Source of the DNA: Acinetobacter equi
Lineage (GTDB): Bacteria > Pseudomonadota > Gammaproteobacteria > Pseudomonadales > Moraxellaceae
NCBI RefSeq assembly: GCF_001307195.1
Contig: NZ_CP012808.1
Coordinates: forward strand, 1,116,001-1,180,000
Length of the DNA: 64,000 nt
Reading direction: 5' to 3'
The notes under the pieces were generated by a model, which did no database searches, was not told the origin of the DNA, and saw only the letters and a list, made by a program, of their open reading frames with translations. Below are positions 17,725 through 28,700 of the stretch, in pieces (position 1 is the first letter of the stretch; the number at the start of each line of letters is the position of its first letter). A program made the translations under genes and the position numbers.

Positions 17725-18783
17725 GTGCCTAGATTATACAATAAATCTAAAGATGGGGTAATAGGCGTAGATATTAGTTCTACTTCTGTTAAATTATTAG
17801 AGTTCTCTGTAAGAAATAATGAGTATTGGGTTGAAAATTATGCAGTTATTCCTTTACCTGAAGGAAGTGTAATTGAAAAAAATATTCTAAATACAGAAAA
17901 TGTAGGAGATGCAATAGCAAAAGCGCTAGATTTTACGAGTTTTCGATCGCGATATGCGGCAATCGCAATTCCCACATCAATGGTCATTACTAAAATCATT
18001 GAGATGGATACAGACATGCATGATGATGAACGAGAAGTTCAGATTCGGATGGATGCTGAGCAATATATTCCATTTCCTTTAGATGATGTTAGTCTTGATT
18101 TTGAAGTACTACCAGATCGATTATCTTTACCTAATCGAGTGAATGTTCTACTTGTTTTGACCCGTGTAGAAAATGTTGAAATTAGACGAGAAGCGATAGA
18201 GCTTAGTGGTTTAGTTCCTAAAATTGCAGATGTTGAAAACTTTGCAATAGAAAATGCGTTTCAACTTTTTACCGACTCAATTCCTATGGGAACTAAAACA
18301 ATTGCTATTTTGGATGTTGGTCATACCATGACGACCTTATCCGTTTTGCAACATAATAAAATTATTTATAACCGTGAACAAATTTTTGGTGGAAAACAAC
18401 TGACGAACGATATTCAAAGACATTATGGATTATCATTTGAAGAAGCAGAACGAGCCAAAAAAACACACGTATTGCCTGATGATTATGATTCACAGGTGTT
18501 ACAACCATTTTTAGAGTCTGTTATTCAACAAGCATCTAGATCTTTACAGTTTTTCTTTTCATCTTCTCAATATCATGATATTGATCATATTTTATTGGCT
18601 GGTGGATGTGCGAATATTCAAGGACTTTCACGGTTATTACAACAAAAATTAAATTACAGAGTAACGATTGCAAATCCAATATTACATATGCGGTTTTCTT
18701 CGAATGTAGATATTCAAAAAATTAAAAATGATGCACCATCATTGATGGTCGCTAGTGGTTTAGCACTTAGGAGTTTTGATTAA
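17725..18783 (+). CDS. pilM: Type IV pilus inner-membrane assembly protein PilM
   Basis: 352 residues from the GTG at 17725, chosen because AGGA lies 8 bases upstream and the resulting start MPRLYNKSKDGVIGVD fits the family; an in-frame TTG at 17695 would add ten basic residues. It is a cytoplasmic actin-like (FtsA-fold) ATP-binding protein: VIGVDISSTSVKLLE at the start, AILDVGHTMTTL as the second phosphate loop, and LAGGCANIQGL near the end. PilM binds the cytoplasmic N-terminus of PilN and links the alignment complex to the motor. Its stop overlaps the pilN start by one base (TAATG). Confidence 0.95.
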   Translation: MPRLYNKSKDGVIGVDISSTSVKLLEFSVRNNEYWVENYAVIPLPEGSVIEKNILNTENVGDAIAKALDFTSFRSRYAAIAIPTSMVITKIIEMDTDMHDDEREVQIRMDAEQYIPFPLDDVSLDFEVLPDRLSLPNRVNVLLVLTRVENVEIRREAIELSGLVPKIADVENFAIENAFQLFTDSIPMGTKTIAILDVGHTMTTLSVLQHNKIIYNREQIFGGKQLTNDIQRHYGLSFEEAERAKKTHVLPDDYDSQVLQPFLESVIQQASRSLQFFFSSSQYHDIDHILLAGGCANIQGLSRLLQQKLNYRVTIANPILHMRFSSNVDIQKIKNDAPSLMVASGLALRSFD

Positions 18784-19376
18784 TGACAAAAATTAACTTA
18801 CTCCCTTGGCGAGATGAGCTCAGACAAAAACATAAAAAAGAATTTATTACAATTTGTGGTGGCATCGCTGTATTGGGAGCATTGTTGGTTGGAGGTGGGT
18901 GGTTGTATTTTGATCACAAGATGGATGATCAATTGCAAGCAAATCAATTGATTATTAGTACAAATCAGAATTTAGATCAGCAACTAAAATCACTCGAAGG
19001 TTTACAGGAGCAACGAGACCAAGTTATTGAGCGTATGAAGCTAATACAAGGGCTACAAAGTCAAAGACCGGTTGTTGTGAGATTAGTGGATGAATTGACG
19101 CGTGTGATTCCAGAAAATTTATATATTACAAAATTTTCAAGAGTAGGAGATTTATTTACTTTTGAAGGTAGAGCAGACAATCCAAATACAGTTGCAGAAT
19201 TTTTAAGAAATTTAGAAGCCTCTTCTTGGTATCGAAATGCTTTTATGAATTCATTTTTAGCCTTAGATGAAGCAAAGAAAACAACAAACTCAAGCTCTGT
19301 TGTACCACGCATAGAAGATGGATTTGGACATTTTGTGGTAACAGCAAATGTTGCTGAGCCTAAAGCATCAGAATAA
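18783..19376 (+). CDS. pilN: Type IV pilus alignment protein PilN
   Basis: 197 residues. It starts MTKINLLPWR, the conserved PilN peptide that docks in PilM; this exact type of N-terminus is diagnostic. One membrane helix (about residues 22-42), a periplasmic coiled coil (50-85) and a ferredoxin-like domain follow. PilN pairs with PilO to connect the inner-membrane platform to PilP and the secretin. Translation is coupled to pilM by the TAATG overlap. Confidence 0.96.
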   Translation: MTKINLLPWRDELRQKHKKEFITICGGIAVLGALLVGGGWLYFDHKMDDQLQANQLIISTNQNLDQQLKSLEGLQEQRDQVIERMKLIQGLQSQRPVVVRLVDELTRVIPENLYITKFSRVGDLFTFEGRADNPNTVAEFLRNLEASSWYRNAFMNSFLALDEAKKTTNSSSVVPRIEDGFGHFVVTANVAEPKASE

Positions 19377-19453
19377 TGATAGAAATATCAAACATTAAAT
19401 AAAAATAGTATTTGCATGAGAAGCCAGTTTGGCGACTAGGGGGTGCACTCAGT

Positions 19454-20149
19454 ATGGAAAAGTATAATAACGTTACTCCAAATACGACAGTTGCAAAAAA
19501 GAAGAAGTTTGATTTTGAAAAATTTATGCATCAATGGAATACACTAGATCCACAAAATTATGGTGGATGGCCAATTGCGGTCAAAATGACCATTTGTTGC
19601 TTTATTCTTTTATTGATTTCAATTTTAGGATATCTCGTAATCATCAAACCTAAAATTTTAGAAATTGAAAATGCGCAAGGACTTGAGCGGAATTTAATTG
19701 AAGAATTTAGAAAGAAAGAATCAACTTTAAGAAATTTATTGCAGTATCAGCAACAATTACAGGAAATGCAGATTAGCTTTAACCAACAATTAGAGCAATT
19801 GCCTAAAGAAACTGAAATTTCTGGGTTAGTCGAAGACTTAAATATTACAGGTATAAATTCAGGATTAAAATTTAATAATATTTTATTAGAGCCAGAAATT
19901 AAGCAAGAATTCATTATTGAGCAGCCTATTTCTATAGAGGCAACAGGTGATTACCACGCATTTGGAACATTTGTGAGTCAGAGTGCCGTGTTACCTCGTA
20001 TTGTGACTTTACATGATTTTGTTGTGACTACAGGACAAAATGAGCAAAAAACAACAGCCATTCCTCGAATTACTTATTCAATCAAGGCAAAAACATATCG
20101 CTATGTAGGTAGCCTTCCGCAATCTAAAGCATCTACAGAGGAGAAATAA
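19454..20149 (+). CDS. pilO: Type IV pilus alignment protein PilO
   Basis: 231 residues from the ATG at 19454. A longer frame from a TTG at 19412 is open, but an AGGGGG site about 10 bases before the ATG supports the shorter form. It contains a basic N-terminus (VAKKKKFDFEKF), one membrane helix (about residues 44-66), a coiled coil rich in Gln/Glu (80-120) and a periplasmic domain. The order pilN-pilO-pilP is standard. It forms heterodimers with PilN. A gap of 77 bases separates it from pilN, the longest inside this operon apart from those before pilQ. Confidence 0.94.
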   Translation: MEKYNNVTPNTTVAKKKKFDFEKFMHQWNTLDPQNYGGWPIAVKMTICCFILLLISILGYLVIIKPKILEIENAQGLERNLIEEFRKKESTLRNLLQYQQQLQEMQISFNQQLEQLPKETEISGLVEDLNITGINSGLKFNNILLEPEIKQEFIIEQPISIEATGDYHAFGTFVSQSAVLPRIVTLHDFVVTTGQNEQKTTAIPRITYSIKAKTYRYVGSLPQSKASTEEK

Positions 20150-20151
20150 TC

Positions 20152-20667
20152 ATGAAAAAATTATTTTTCTTTTCGATCTTATTTATGATTGGGTGCGATT
20201 CTCGAATTGATTTTGTAAATCATCAAATGAATGAGATTAGGCGTGAACCACCTTTACCTATTGAGTCACCTCCTGTTTTTGAGCCAGCACCAACTTATGA
20301 ATACGCGGCACATCAATTACGTAGTCCATTTATTCCGAGTTCGTTATCAGAAGAACTAAAACTAATGGGAGGAAGGAAGGTTTATCCAAACTTATCTCGT
20401 CCACAACATCCATTAGAAAGTTATGCGTTAGAAACTTTAAGTATGAAAGGTAGTTTAAAAAATAAAAATGGAAAAATATTAGCGCTGATTCAAACTCCTG
20501 ATCAAGAAATTGAACAAGTTCAGGTAGGAAGTTATATGGGATTGAATCATGGGCGAGTAAGAGAAGTAACACCGACAAAAATTGATTTAATAGAAATTAT
20601 TCCAGATGGTCGAGAAGGATATGTTGAGCGTCCTCGGAGTTTAGTTTTAGTAGGGGTAACACCTTAA
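20152..20667 (+). CDS. pilP: Type IV pilus lipoprotein PilP
   Basis: 171 residues. Lipoprotein signal with lipobox MIGC (Cys15). The mature N-terminus is Pro/Glu-rich and extended (about residues 25-60), as in PilP, followed by a small beta domain containing LETLSMKGSL, the typical PilP phrase, and VQVGSYMGLNHGRV. It bridges PilNO to the N0 domain of PilQ in the periplasm. It starts two bases after the pilO stop. Confidence 0.95.
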   Translation: MKKLFFFSILFMIGCDSRIDFVNHQMNEIRREPPLPIESPPVFEPAPTYEYAAHQLRSPFIPSSLSEELKLMGGRKVYPNLSRPQHPLESYALETLSMKGSLKNKNGKILALIQTPDQEIEQVQVGSYMGLNHGRVREVTPTKIDLIEIIPDGREGYVERPRSLVLVGVTP

Positions 20668-20726
20668 TTTTTAAATACATAACAATGAAAAACATGATGA
20701 GTTATATAATTGGGGAATAAATTAGA

Positions 20727-22787
20727 ATGAATAGATTAGTTCGTCAGTGGGCAATGAGCACAGTTTCTATATGTGCAATACAAATAGCAAATGCTCAAGT
20801 TGATATTTTAAATATTGTGCCTGTTCAAACTCCTGAACAAGGAACAGAAATTCGAGTAACATTTAACAGATTACCACCTGAACCGCAGGCATATCAGCTT
20901 GAAAAACCTTCTCGATTAATTTTAGATTTTGAACAGGTAAAGCCAAATTTAACGCAAAATTCCGTAGCTGTTTTGAGTTCAGAAGTAAATTCGGTTGATG
21001 TTGCAGCAGATGATCTGCGTTCGCGTTTAACCGTTAATTTGGCACAAGCAGGTCAATTTACTACACGTGTTGAAGGAAATACTTTTATCTTAAAGGTAAA
21101 TAATACTAAAAATGATACATTACCTACTCAACAAAAAACGATTGTTAATGCACATAAAGGTATTTCAAATATTGATTTTCAACGTGGCATAAATGGTGAA
21201 GGACAGGTATTAATTCAGTTATTTGATGCTCATACACCTGTTGATGTACAGCAACAAGGTACGAAAGTAATTGTCCGTTTCTTAGGAAATAAAATACCTA
21301 AGAATCTGGCACAACGTTTAAATGTTAATGATTTTGCAACACCTGTAACGGCTGTTGATGCATATAACGAAGGTGCTAATGGCGTGATTGCTATACAGAC
21401 AACGGGTGCATATGAATATATGGCTTATCAAGCTGAAAAACAGTTAACTATTAGTTTAAAAAATTTTTCTACTCAAAAAGCTGCATCATTAGCGGTACCT
21501 CAACCTAAATATTCAGGACAAAAGGTTTCTTTAGATTTTCAAGATATTGAAGTTCGCCGTGTACTACAACTTTTAGCAGACTTTGCAAATACCAATTTGG
21601 TTGCAGCAGATAGTGTGACAGGAAATATTTCATTACGAATGAAAGATGTTCCTTGGGATCAGGCGTTAGATATCATCTTAAAAGCAAAAAATTTAGATAA
21701 ACGTCAAAATGGAAATGTAGTTTGGATTGCACCTGTTATAGAGTTGGCAAAAGCAGATGAAGATCAGGCAAAAATGCTAGAACAACAAATAAAAATAGCA
21801 CCAATTCAAACAGAATATATTCAACTTAGCTATGCCAAAGTTGAAGATATTGAAAAGTTAATTACATCAAATAAAACAGCAAGTAATAATAATTTATCTA
21901 GCTCAAGTGATAATAAAAATAATGAAAGTTTATTGAGTGGTCGTGGAAGCGTGTCCATAGATAAACGGACCAATACTCTCATCGTGAATGATACAGAACC
22001 ATTTATTGTAAAAATTCGTAGAATGGTCGATCTGTTAGATGTTCCAGTAAAGCAGGTGATGGTTGAAGCACGCGTTGTTACAGCAGATACTAATTTTACG
22101 CGTGAACTTGGCGTCAAATGGGGATTACAACGTAATAATCCATCATTTCCCAATACACCAGGTTCAAATGTTTGGGGAGGAAATTTATCGCCTTCATTTG
22201 ATTTAGGTGTCAATTTAGCTGCAGAAAATGCAGCAGGAACATTCAGTTTTGGACTACTTAAAATTTCTGATTATATGTTGAATTTACAGTTAAGTGCTAT
22301 GCAGGCAGATGGTTATGGAGAAGTATTGTCTGCACCGAAGGTACTCACAGGTGATAAACAAAGAGCTTATATTTTAAGAGGTGATCAAATTCCATATCGG
22401 ACATGGAGTGCAGAAACAGGGGTTAAAACAGAGTTTATGGATGCGAACTTAAAGTTAGAAGTCACCCCAAGCATTACGCCTGATGGAAAAGTACAAATGT
22501 CATTAAAAATAGAAAAGGATACGGTTGGACAGCTTACAGATGCAGGTTATGTTTTAAAAACCAATGAGTTGGAAACAAATGTTTTAGTAGATGATGGTCA
22601 AACAGTCGTACTTGGTGGGATTTTTGATGAAGCAAAAACGAATGATTATGAAAAAGTTCCATTCTTTGGTGATTTACCTGTAATTGGTCATTTATTTAAG
22701 AATAGTGTGAAGACAAATCAGCAATCTGAGCTATTGATTTTTATAACGCCAAGAATAGTTAATGACACTCTTTCAAGAAATCATTAA
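20727..22787 (+). CDS. pilQ: Type IV pilus secretin PilQ
   Basis: 686 residues with a signal peptide ending IANAQ (about residue 24). Two AMIN peptidoglycan-binding domains follow (about 25-120 and 145-220). Then come the STN/N0 domain (VSLDFQDIEVRRVLQLLADF), the N1 domain, and the secretin core with VPFFGDLPVIGHLFK and the C-terminal LLIFITPRIV. It makes the outer-membrane gate for the pilus and for DNA uptake. A Ser/Asn-rich insertion (about residues 390-410) sits in the N1 loop, normal for the family. It is 59 bases after pilP and 37 before aroK, probably cotranscribed. Confidence 0.97.
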   Translation: MNRLVRQWAMSTVSICAIQIANAQVDILNIVPVQTPEQGTEIRVTFNRLPPEPQAYQLEKPSRLILDFEQVKPNLTQNSVAVLSSEVNSVDVAADDLRSRLTVNLAQAGQFTTRVEGNTFILKVNNTKNDTLPTQQKTIVNAHKGISNIDFQRGINGEGQVLIQLFDAHTPVDVQQQGTKVIVRFLGNKIPKNLAQRLNVNDFATPVTAVDAYNEGANGVIAIQTTGAYEYMAYQAEKQLTISLKNFSTQKAASLAVPQPKYSGQKVSLDFQDIEVRRVLQLLADFANTNLVAADSVTGNISLRMKDVPWDQALDIILKAKNLDKRQNGNVVWIAPVIELAKADEDQAKMLEQQIKIAPIQTEYIQLSYAKVEDIEKLITSNKTASNNNLSSSSDNKNNESLLSGRGSVSIDKRTNTLIVNDTEPFIVKIRRMVDLLDVPVKQVMVEARVVTADTNFTRELGVKWGLQRNNPSFPNTPGSNVWGGNLSPSFDLGVNLAAENAAGTFSFGLLKISDYMLNLQLSAMQADGYGEVLSAPKVLTGDKQRAYILRGDQIPYRTWSAETGVKTEFMDANLKLEVTPSITPDGKVQMSLKIEKDTVGQLTDAGYVLKTNELETNVLVDDGQTVVLGGIFDEAKTNDYEKVPFFGDLPVIGHLFKNSVKTNQQSELLIFITPRIVNDTLSRNH

Positions 22788-22824
22788 TATATTTTCAATT
22801 TAAACAGAAATAATAGGTGACTCC

Positions 22825-23367
22825 TTGCTAAGCAAAGAGTTTAAGTCTCTACCAAATATTTATTTGGTAGGGCCGATGGGGGCAGGAAAAACAACAGTTG
22901 GTCGTCACTTAGCTGAATTGTTAGGACGCGAATTTCTAGATAGCGATCATGAAATTGAGCGTCGTACAGGTGCTTCTATTCCTTGGATCTTTGAAAAAGA
23001 GGGTGAGCCAGGGTTTAGATCACGTGAGACAATGGTCATCAATGAATTGACAAAACAGTCGAGTCTTGTTTTAGCAACAGGTGGTGGTGCTGTTACTCAA
23101 GCCCCTAATCGTGAATATCTAAATAAACGTGGTATTGTCATTTATCTTTATACGCCAGTTGAAATTCAATTGCAGCGTACATATCGTGATAAAAACCGAC
23201 CATTACTTCAGGTTGAAAATCCTGAGCAAAAGCTTACAGATTTATTGGCAATTCGTGATCCTTTATATCGCGATGTTGCACATTATATTATTGAAACAAA
23301 TCAAGGTGCTGCGCGTGATTTAGCGCAAAGAATTTTAAATTTGATTATTTCTAAAGAATTAACTTAA
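22825..23367 (+). CDS. aroK: Shikimate kinase
   Basis: 180 residues. It phosphorylates shikimate at the 3-hydroxyl in the chorismate pathway. The P-loop is GPMGAGKTT (residues 16-24), with [10 protein letters not shown] for substrate binding, FRSRE and the GGG motif in ATGGGAV. The start is a TTG with AGGTGA five bases upstream; there is no ATG before the P-loop, so the TTG start is needed to keep the conserved LPNIYLVG strand. pilQ-aroK-aroB is a long-conserved gene order linking pilus and aromatic genes. Confidence 0.95.
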   Translation: MLSKEFKSLPNIYLVGPMGAGKTTVGRHLAELLGREFLDSDHEIERRTGASIPWIFEKEGEPGFRSRETMVINELTKQSSLVLATGGGAVTQAPNREYLNKRGIVIYLYTPVEIQLQRTYRDKNRPLLQVENPEQKLTDLLAIRDPLYRDVAHYIIETNQGAARDLAQRILNLIISKELT

Positions 23368-23386
23368 AAGTAAAGTGGTCGATTTC

Positions 23387-24469
23387 ATGCAAACCTTACA
23401 TGTTGAACTTGGTGATCGTCGTTATCCAATTTTTATTGGAAGTCATTTAGATCCACAAGCGTTACTTGAACCTTATATTAAAGGTAAACAAGTCATGATT
23501 GTAACGAACGAAACAGTTGCACCTTTATATTTAAAGCACTACGTTACTGCGCTAGAAGCTTTAGGTAAAAAAGTTTCGACATGTATTTTGCCTGATGGTG
23601 AAAAATATAAAAATATAGAACATCTTAATCTTATTTTTGATGCCTTACTTGAAGCAGGTTTTAATCGCGATTGTACTGTTTTAGCTTTAGGTGGTGGTGT
23701 GATTGGAGATATGGCAGGTTTTGCATCTGCATGTTTCCAAAGAGGTGTTTATTTTATTCAAGTGCCGACAACACTACTATCACAAGTTGATTCAAGCGTA
23801 GGTGGAAAAACAGGGATTAACCATCCTTTAGGTAAAAACATGATTGGTGCTTTCCAACAACCACAAGTGGTGTTGGCAGATATGGCACAATTAAAAACTT
23901 TGCCACCTAGAGAATTATCTGCTGGTCTTGCTGAAGTCATTAAGTATGCACTTTTAGGCGATGCAGAGTTTTTGACATGGCTTGAAGAGCATATGGACAA
24001 GCTTGTTCAAGGTGATGAAACTCTCTTAGCTGAAGCAGTTTATCGTTCATGTGCACATAAAGCTCGAATCGTTGCGAATGATGAAAAAGAGCAAGGTGAA
24101 CGTGCTTTATTGAATCTAGGTCATACGTTTGGTCATGCTATTGAATCATATTTAGGTTATGGCGAATGGCTTCATGGTGAAGCAGTTGCAACAGGAATGG
24201 TGATGGCAGCTGATTTATCTTGTAAAATGGGATGGATTAGTCAAAATGACCTTGAAAGAACGCGTAAAATTATCGCGCGTGCAAAATTACCAATTGTCTG
24301 TCCACAAATTCCCTTAGATGATTTCTTGGGATATATGGCACATGATAAGAAGGTTCTTAATGGTCAGTTGCGCTTGATTTTGATGAAAAATATTGGTCAA
24401 GCTGTTATTACAAAAGAATTTGATATCGACTTGATGAAACAAGCGATATTGGAAAATCAACAATCTTAG
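23387..24469 (+). CDS. aroB: 3-dehydroquinate synthase
   Basis: 360 residues from the ATG at 23387; a GTG four codons upstream is in frame but less likely. It converts DAHP to 3-dehydroquinate with NAD and a divalent metal. Diagnostic elements are [13 protein letters not shown] for NAD binding, [36 protein letters not shown], and the metal ligands around [11 protein letters not shown] and [10 protein letters not shown]. It follows aroK by 19 bases. Confidence 0.97.
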   Translation: MQTLHVELGDRRYPIFIGSHLDPQALLEPYIKGKQVMIVTNETVAPLYLKHYVTALEALGKKVSTCILPDGEKYKNIEHLNLIFDALLEAGFNRDCTVLALGGGVIGDMAGFASACFQRGVYFIQVPTTLLSQVDSSVGGKTGINHPLGKNMIGAFQQPQVVLADMAQLKTLPPRELSAGLAEVIKYALLGDAEFLTWLEEHMDKLVQGDETLLAEAVYRSCAHKARIVANDEKEQGERALLNLGHTFGHAIESYLGYGEWLHGEAVATGMVMAADLSCKMGWISQNDLERTRKIIARAKLPIVCPQIPLDDFLGYMAHDKKVLNGQLRLILMKNIGQAVITKEFDIDLMKQAILENQQS

Positions 24470-24476
24470 GTGTCCT

Positions 24477-25259
24477 ATGTCTGCTCTTCAAACAAAACAA
24501 CAAAAAAATCAGTCCATTGTCTGGCTTGTTTGTGGAGTGCTATGCCTGTCTGGTGCAGGCATATTTTGGGCATTAACCGACGGAAAAATGGCGCAAGCTC
24601 CTGAAAAGGAGCCTGAACCAGAAGTTGAAATACAAATTCAGCCTGAAAAAGTTGCAGCAACAACACATTTAGGCGGATTGATTGATGAAGTAAAACCTTT
24701 AGAAGATACAACACGTATTAAAATTGCAGGCGTTCATGAAGCTGAATTTCGTGGAACAAAATTTATAAATGAGCATAAAAAAGATTACACCATTGAACTA
24801 TTCAGAGCAGCAAAAGAAAGTGTAATTAAAAATTTTTTAAGAACTCAAGAATCTAGAAATCAATTTATTTATATCCGATTGAGTGGTGAAGGTGTTCAAG
24901 AGCAGTATATTTTATTGTACGGAAGCTTTAAAAATCGTGCTGCAGCCGAAGAGGCTCTAACGCATAATCAAATTGATTTACCAAAATCAATTAAGCCTGT
25001 TATTCGTTCATTTTCAGATTTTAGTCATGTGAATGATCTTGGATCTGAAGAGGTTGGCGTAAGTAATGTTTTATATGGGGTGAAGTTAACGCCAGCTGTA
25101 ATACCTGCTACTACAACTACACCAACTGTAAATGATGCTAGTACAGCGACCACAACAACGACCGTGACGCGTAAAGATCAAAATGGTAATGTAATTGAAG
25201 TACAAAAAAGTCAAACTAATATACCATCTACTCAAAATAATGCACCAGTTACGCCTTAG
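24477..25259 (+). CDS. SPOR-domain membrane protein at the damX position
   Basis: 260 residues. A short cytoplasmic tail is followed by one membrane helix (about residues 14-33), an acidic Pro/Glu segment (40-56), and a likely SPOR fold at about residues 100-165 containing YTIELFRAAKE and YILLYGSFKNRAAAEEAL. The Thr-rich tail is low complexity. SPOR domains bind glycan strands stripped of stem peptides at division sites. Its place after aroKB is that of damX in enterobacteria, so a septal or envelope role is likely; sequence similarity to DamX outside the SPOR fold is not evident to me. AGG lies six bases before the ATG. Confidence 0.75.
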   Translation: MSALQTKQQKNQSIVWLVCGVLCLSGAGIFWALTDGKMAQAPEKEPEPEVEIQIQPEKVAATTHLGGLIDEVKPLEDTTRIKIAGVHEAEFRGTKFINEHKKDYTIELFRAAKESVIKNFLRTQESRNQFIYIRLSGEGVQEQYILLYGSFKNRAAAEEALTHNQIDLPKSIKPVIRSFSDFSHVNDLGSEEVGVSNVLYGVKLTPAVIPATTTTPTVNDASTATTTTTVTRKDQNGNVIEVQKSQTNIPSTQNNAPVTP

Positions 25260-25327
25260 TCTTTAAATTATGTCCAAATTAGGGGACTTTATGGGGCTAA
25301 AATGAAGCAGGCATGTTGAAAGAAAAA

Positions 25328-25358
25328 AATAACGCACAATTATGGTGCGTTATTTTTT
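25328..25358 (+). terminator. Terminator closing the pilM-SPOR operon
   Basis: AATAACGCAC / GTGCGTTATT with a seven-base loop and six T, about 70 bases after the SPOR-protein stop. Confidence 0.9.
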
Positions 25359-25716
25359 AGCTGATTTTTCTCTTTTCTTGAATAAATCTTATAAAAGCAT
25401 GATCTATTAGTATTGTATAAAAAATATTTAAAGTTGGCATTAATTTTGCTTAATTGGTGCATGAGTTGAGTAAATGTCACTGTTTTGGCGCAAAAATATT
25501 CAATGAGTGTGCGAAATTGATCTAAAAACTTGCTTAATTTAAGTGCGCAAGAGTCACAAAAAAGTTTTTCATCTCCTGATGATTAAGTTATAACTGAATC
25601 ATCCAAGAAAAATTTTGTGAAACATTTATTTCATATAAGTCATAAAGACAAGATCGCAAAATAGAATTTAGATTTGTTTAATGCTCAATAGAGCAAAGTT
25701 GAAAGAAGGGTACGCT
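25359..25716 (+). other. gltB upstream region and long leader
   Basis: About 360 bases without a gene. It holds a sigma-54-like site near 25435; if used, the gltB transcript would carry a leader of about 250 bases. No attenuator, riboswitch signature or second clear promoter was recognised. Confidence 0.5.
25435..25450 (+). promoter_or_regulatory. Sigma-54-like promoter for gltBD
   Basis: TTGGCATTAATTTTGCT shows the -24 GG (25436-25437) and -12 GC (25448-25449) separated by exactly ten bases, close to TGGCAC-N5-TTGCW. Sigma-54 control of nitrogen-assimilation genes is well established in proteobacteria; that this site works is inference. Confidence 0.5.
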
Positions 25717-28700
25717 ATGCACATGCCATCGCCTAATACTGTAGCTCCCGCTCAAGGTTTATACCAACCGGATGAGTTCAAAGATAACTGTGGTTTCGGT
25801 CTAATCGCTCATATGCAGGGCGATGCAAGTCATGATCTGGTCAAGACCGCAATTCATAGCTTAAGTTGCATGACCCACCGTGGTGGTATTGCCGCAGATG
25901 GTAAGACGGGAGACGGTTGTGGTCTTCTGTTAGCTATGCCAAAGACATTCTTCCGTGAAGAATCAAAAAAAATTAGTGATATTACATTAAGCGAAGTTTT
26001 TGCTGTTGGTACAGTTTTCTTAAATTTAGATCCAGCACTTGCTTTAAATGCAAAACAAATTTTAACGAAAGAAATTGAAGATGAAGGATGTCGTGTTATT
26101 GGTTGGCGTGTTGTTCCAACAAATAACGATGCCTTAGGTTCTATTGCAATGCAGTCATTACCTGCATTTGAGCAAATTTTTGTGAATTGCCCAATGGGTG
26201 TAACTGAGGTTGAATTTAACCGTAAGTTATTTATGGCACGTCGTCGTGCAGAACAACAATTAACGAATGATCCGTATTTCTATGTAACGACTTTATGTTC
26301 AACAGTTATTAGCTATAAAGGCTTAATGATGCCTGCTTATATTGCAGACTTCTATACAGATTTAGCTGATGAACGTTTAGCATCACATATTGTAGTTTTC
26401 CATCAACGTTTCTCTACAAATACTTTACCGCGTTGGCCATTGGCACAACCATTCCGTTATTTAGCACATAATGGTGAAATTAATACTATTACAGCAAACC
26501 GTAATTGGGCTGTTGCACGGACACCAAAATTTAAAAATGAGTTTTTACCAGGTTTAACTGAGTTAAACCCTATTGTAAACCGTACAGGTTCAGACTCTTC
26601 AAGTATGGATAATATGCTTGAGATTTTGGTTGGTGGTGGTATGGATTTGTTCCGTGCACTTCGTATGCTTGTTCCACCAGCTTGGCAGAACGTTGAAACT
26701 TTAGATGCAGATTTACGTGCATTTTATGAATTTAACTCAAAACATATGGAAGCTTGGGATGGTCCAGCAGGTCTCGTGATTCAAGATGGTCGTCATGCGA
26801 TTTGTATGCTAGACCGTAATGGTTTACGTCCAGCACGTTGGGTGATTACGAAAAATGGTTATATCACTTTAGCTTCTGAAATTGGTGTGTGGGGGTATAA
26901 GCCTGAAGATGTTGTATCTAAAGGTCGTGTAGGTCCAGGGCAGATTTTGGTGATTGATACATTCACTGGGAAAATGCTTGATACCCAAGATGTGAGTAAT
27001 CACCTTAAACGCATGCGTCCATACCGTCAGTGGTTACGTGAAAATTCAGTTCGTGTTCAAGGTAGTCCAGAATTAGAAGAATATTTATGTGATCAAGGCT
27101 TAAAAGGTGATGATCTAAAAGCCGCACAAAAAATGTTTATGGTGACGTTTGAAGAACGTGATCAACTTCTTCGTCCAATTGCTGAAAGTGGTCAAGAAGC
27201 TGTTGGTTCGATGGGTGATGATACGCCAATGGCGGTGTTATCACGTCAAGTACGTCATGTTAGTGATTACTTCCGTCAGCAATTTGCTCAGGTAACAAAT
27301 CCACCGATTGATCCGCTACGTGAATCGATTGTGATGTCTCTTGAAACTTGTTTTGGTCGTGAACAGAATGTATTTGAACAAAGCCCAGAGCATGCGGATC
27401 GTTTGATTGTTTCAAGCCCAGTGCTTTCAAATTCTAAAATGCATCAAATTCGTACTTGTGGTCGTAAAGGGTATGAAATTGCAGATATTGATTTGAACTA
27501 TCCTGAAACTGAAGGTTTAGAAGCTGCAATTACGCGTATTTGTGAAGAATCTGCACAAGCCATTCGTAATGGCAAAACATTATTGGTTTTATCTGATAAA
27601 AAAATTCGCCAAGGTTATTTACCTGTAAATGCGGCAATGATTACAGGCGCTGTTCATCATCATTTAATTAATCAAGGTTTGCGTACAGATGCAAACTTGA
27701 TTATTGAAACAGGTTTAGCACGTGACGCACATCAATTCGCTGTCATTTTAGGTTTTGGTGCAACGGCTATTTATCCATACTTAGCTTATGACGTGATTAA
27801 TGATTTAATTGCGAAAGGCGAATTATTGGGTGATCCAATTCATGCACAAGCTAATTTCCGCAAAGGGATTGATAAAGGTCTGTTGAAAGTTCTTTCAAAA
27901 ATGGGAATTTCAACAGTTGCATCTTATCGTGGTGGTCAATTGTTTGAAGCAGTAGGATTATCTGATGAAGTTGTAGATAAATGCTTCACAGGTGTTCCAA
28001 GTCGTATCAAAGGTGCAACATTTACAGATCTTGAAAATGACCTGAAAAAATTGGCAGATTTAGCATGGAAATCTCGTAAGCCAGTTGATCAAGGCGGCAT
28101 GCTTAAATTCGTATTTGGTAAGGAATACCATGCATTTAACCCAGATGTGATTAATGCATTACATAAAGCAGTTCGTTCAGGAAATTATGCTGACTTTAAA
28201 GAATATGCGGAAATAGTAAATAATCGTCCAATTGCGACAATTCGTGATTTATTTAAACTTAAAACAGAAAATTCAATTGCACTTGAGCAAGTGGAATCTG
28301 TGGAAGAAATCTTACCACGTTTTGACTCGGCAGGGATGTCTTTAGGTGCATTATCACCTGAAGCACATGAAGCAATTGCCATTGCAATGAATACGATAGG
28401 TGGTCGTTCAAATTCTGGTGAGGGCGGTGAAGATCCTGCTCGTTATGGCACAATTCGTAACTCGAAAATTAAGCAAATTGCATCGGGTCGTTTTGGTGTT
28501 ACACCAGCGTATTTAACTTCTGCTGAAGTCTTACAAATTAAAGTAGCTCAAGGTGCTAAACCGGGTGAAGGTGGTCAGTTACCGGGTGGTAAAGTAAATG
28601 GTTTAATTGCACGTTTACGTTACTCTGTTCCGGGTGTGACTTTAATTTCACCACCACCGCATCATGATATTTATTCGATCGAAGATTTATCTCAATTAAT

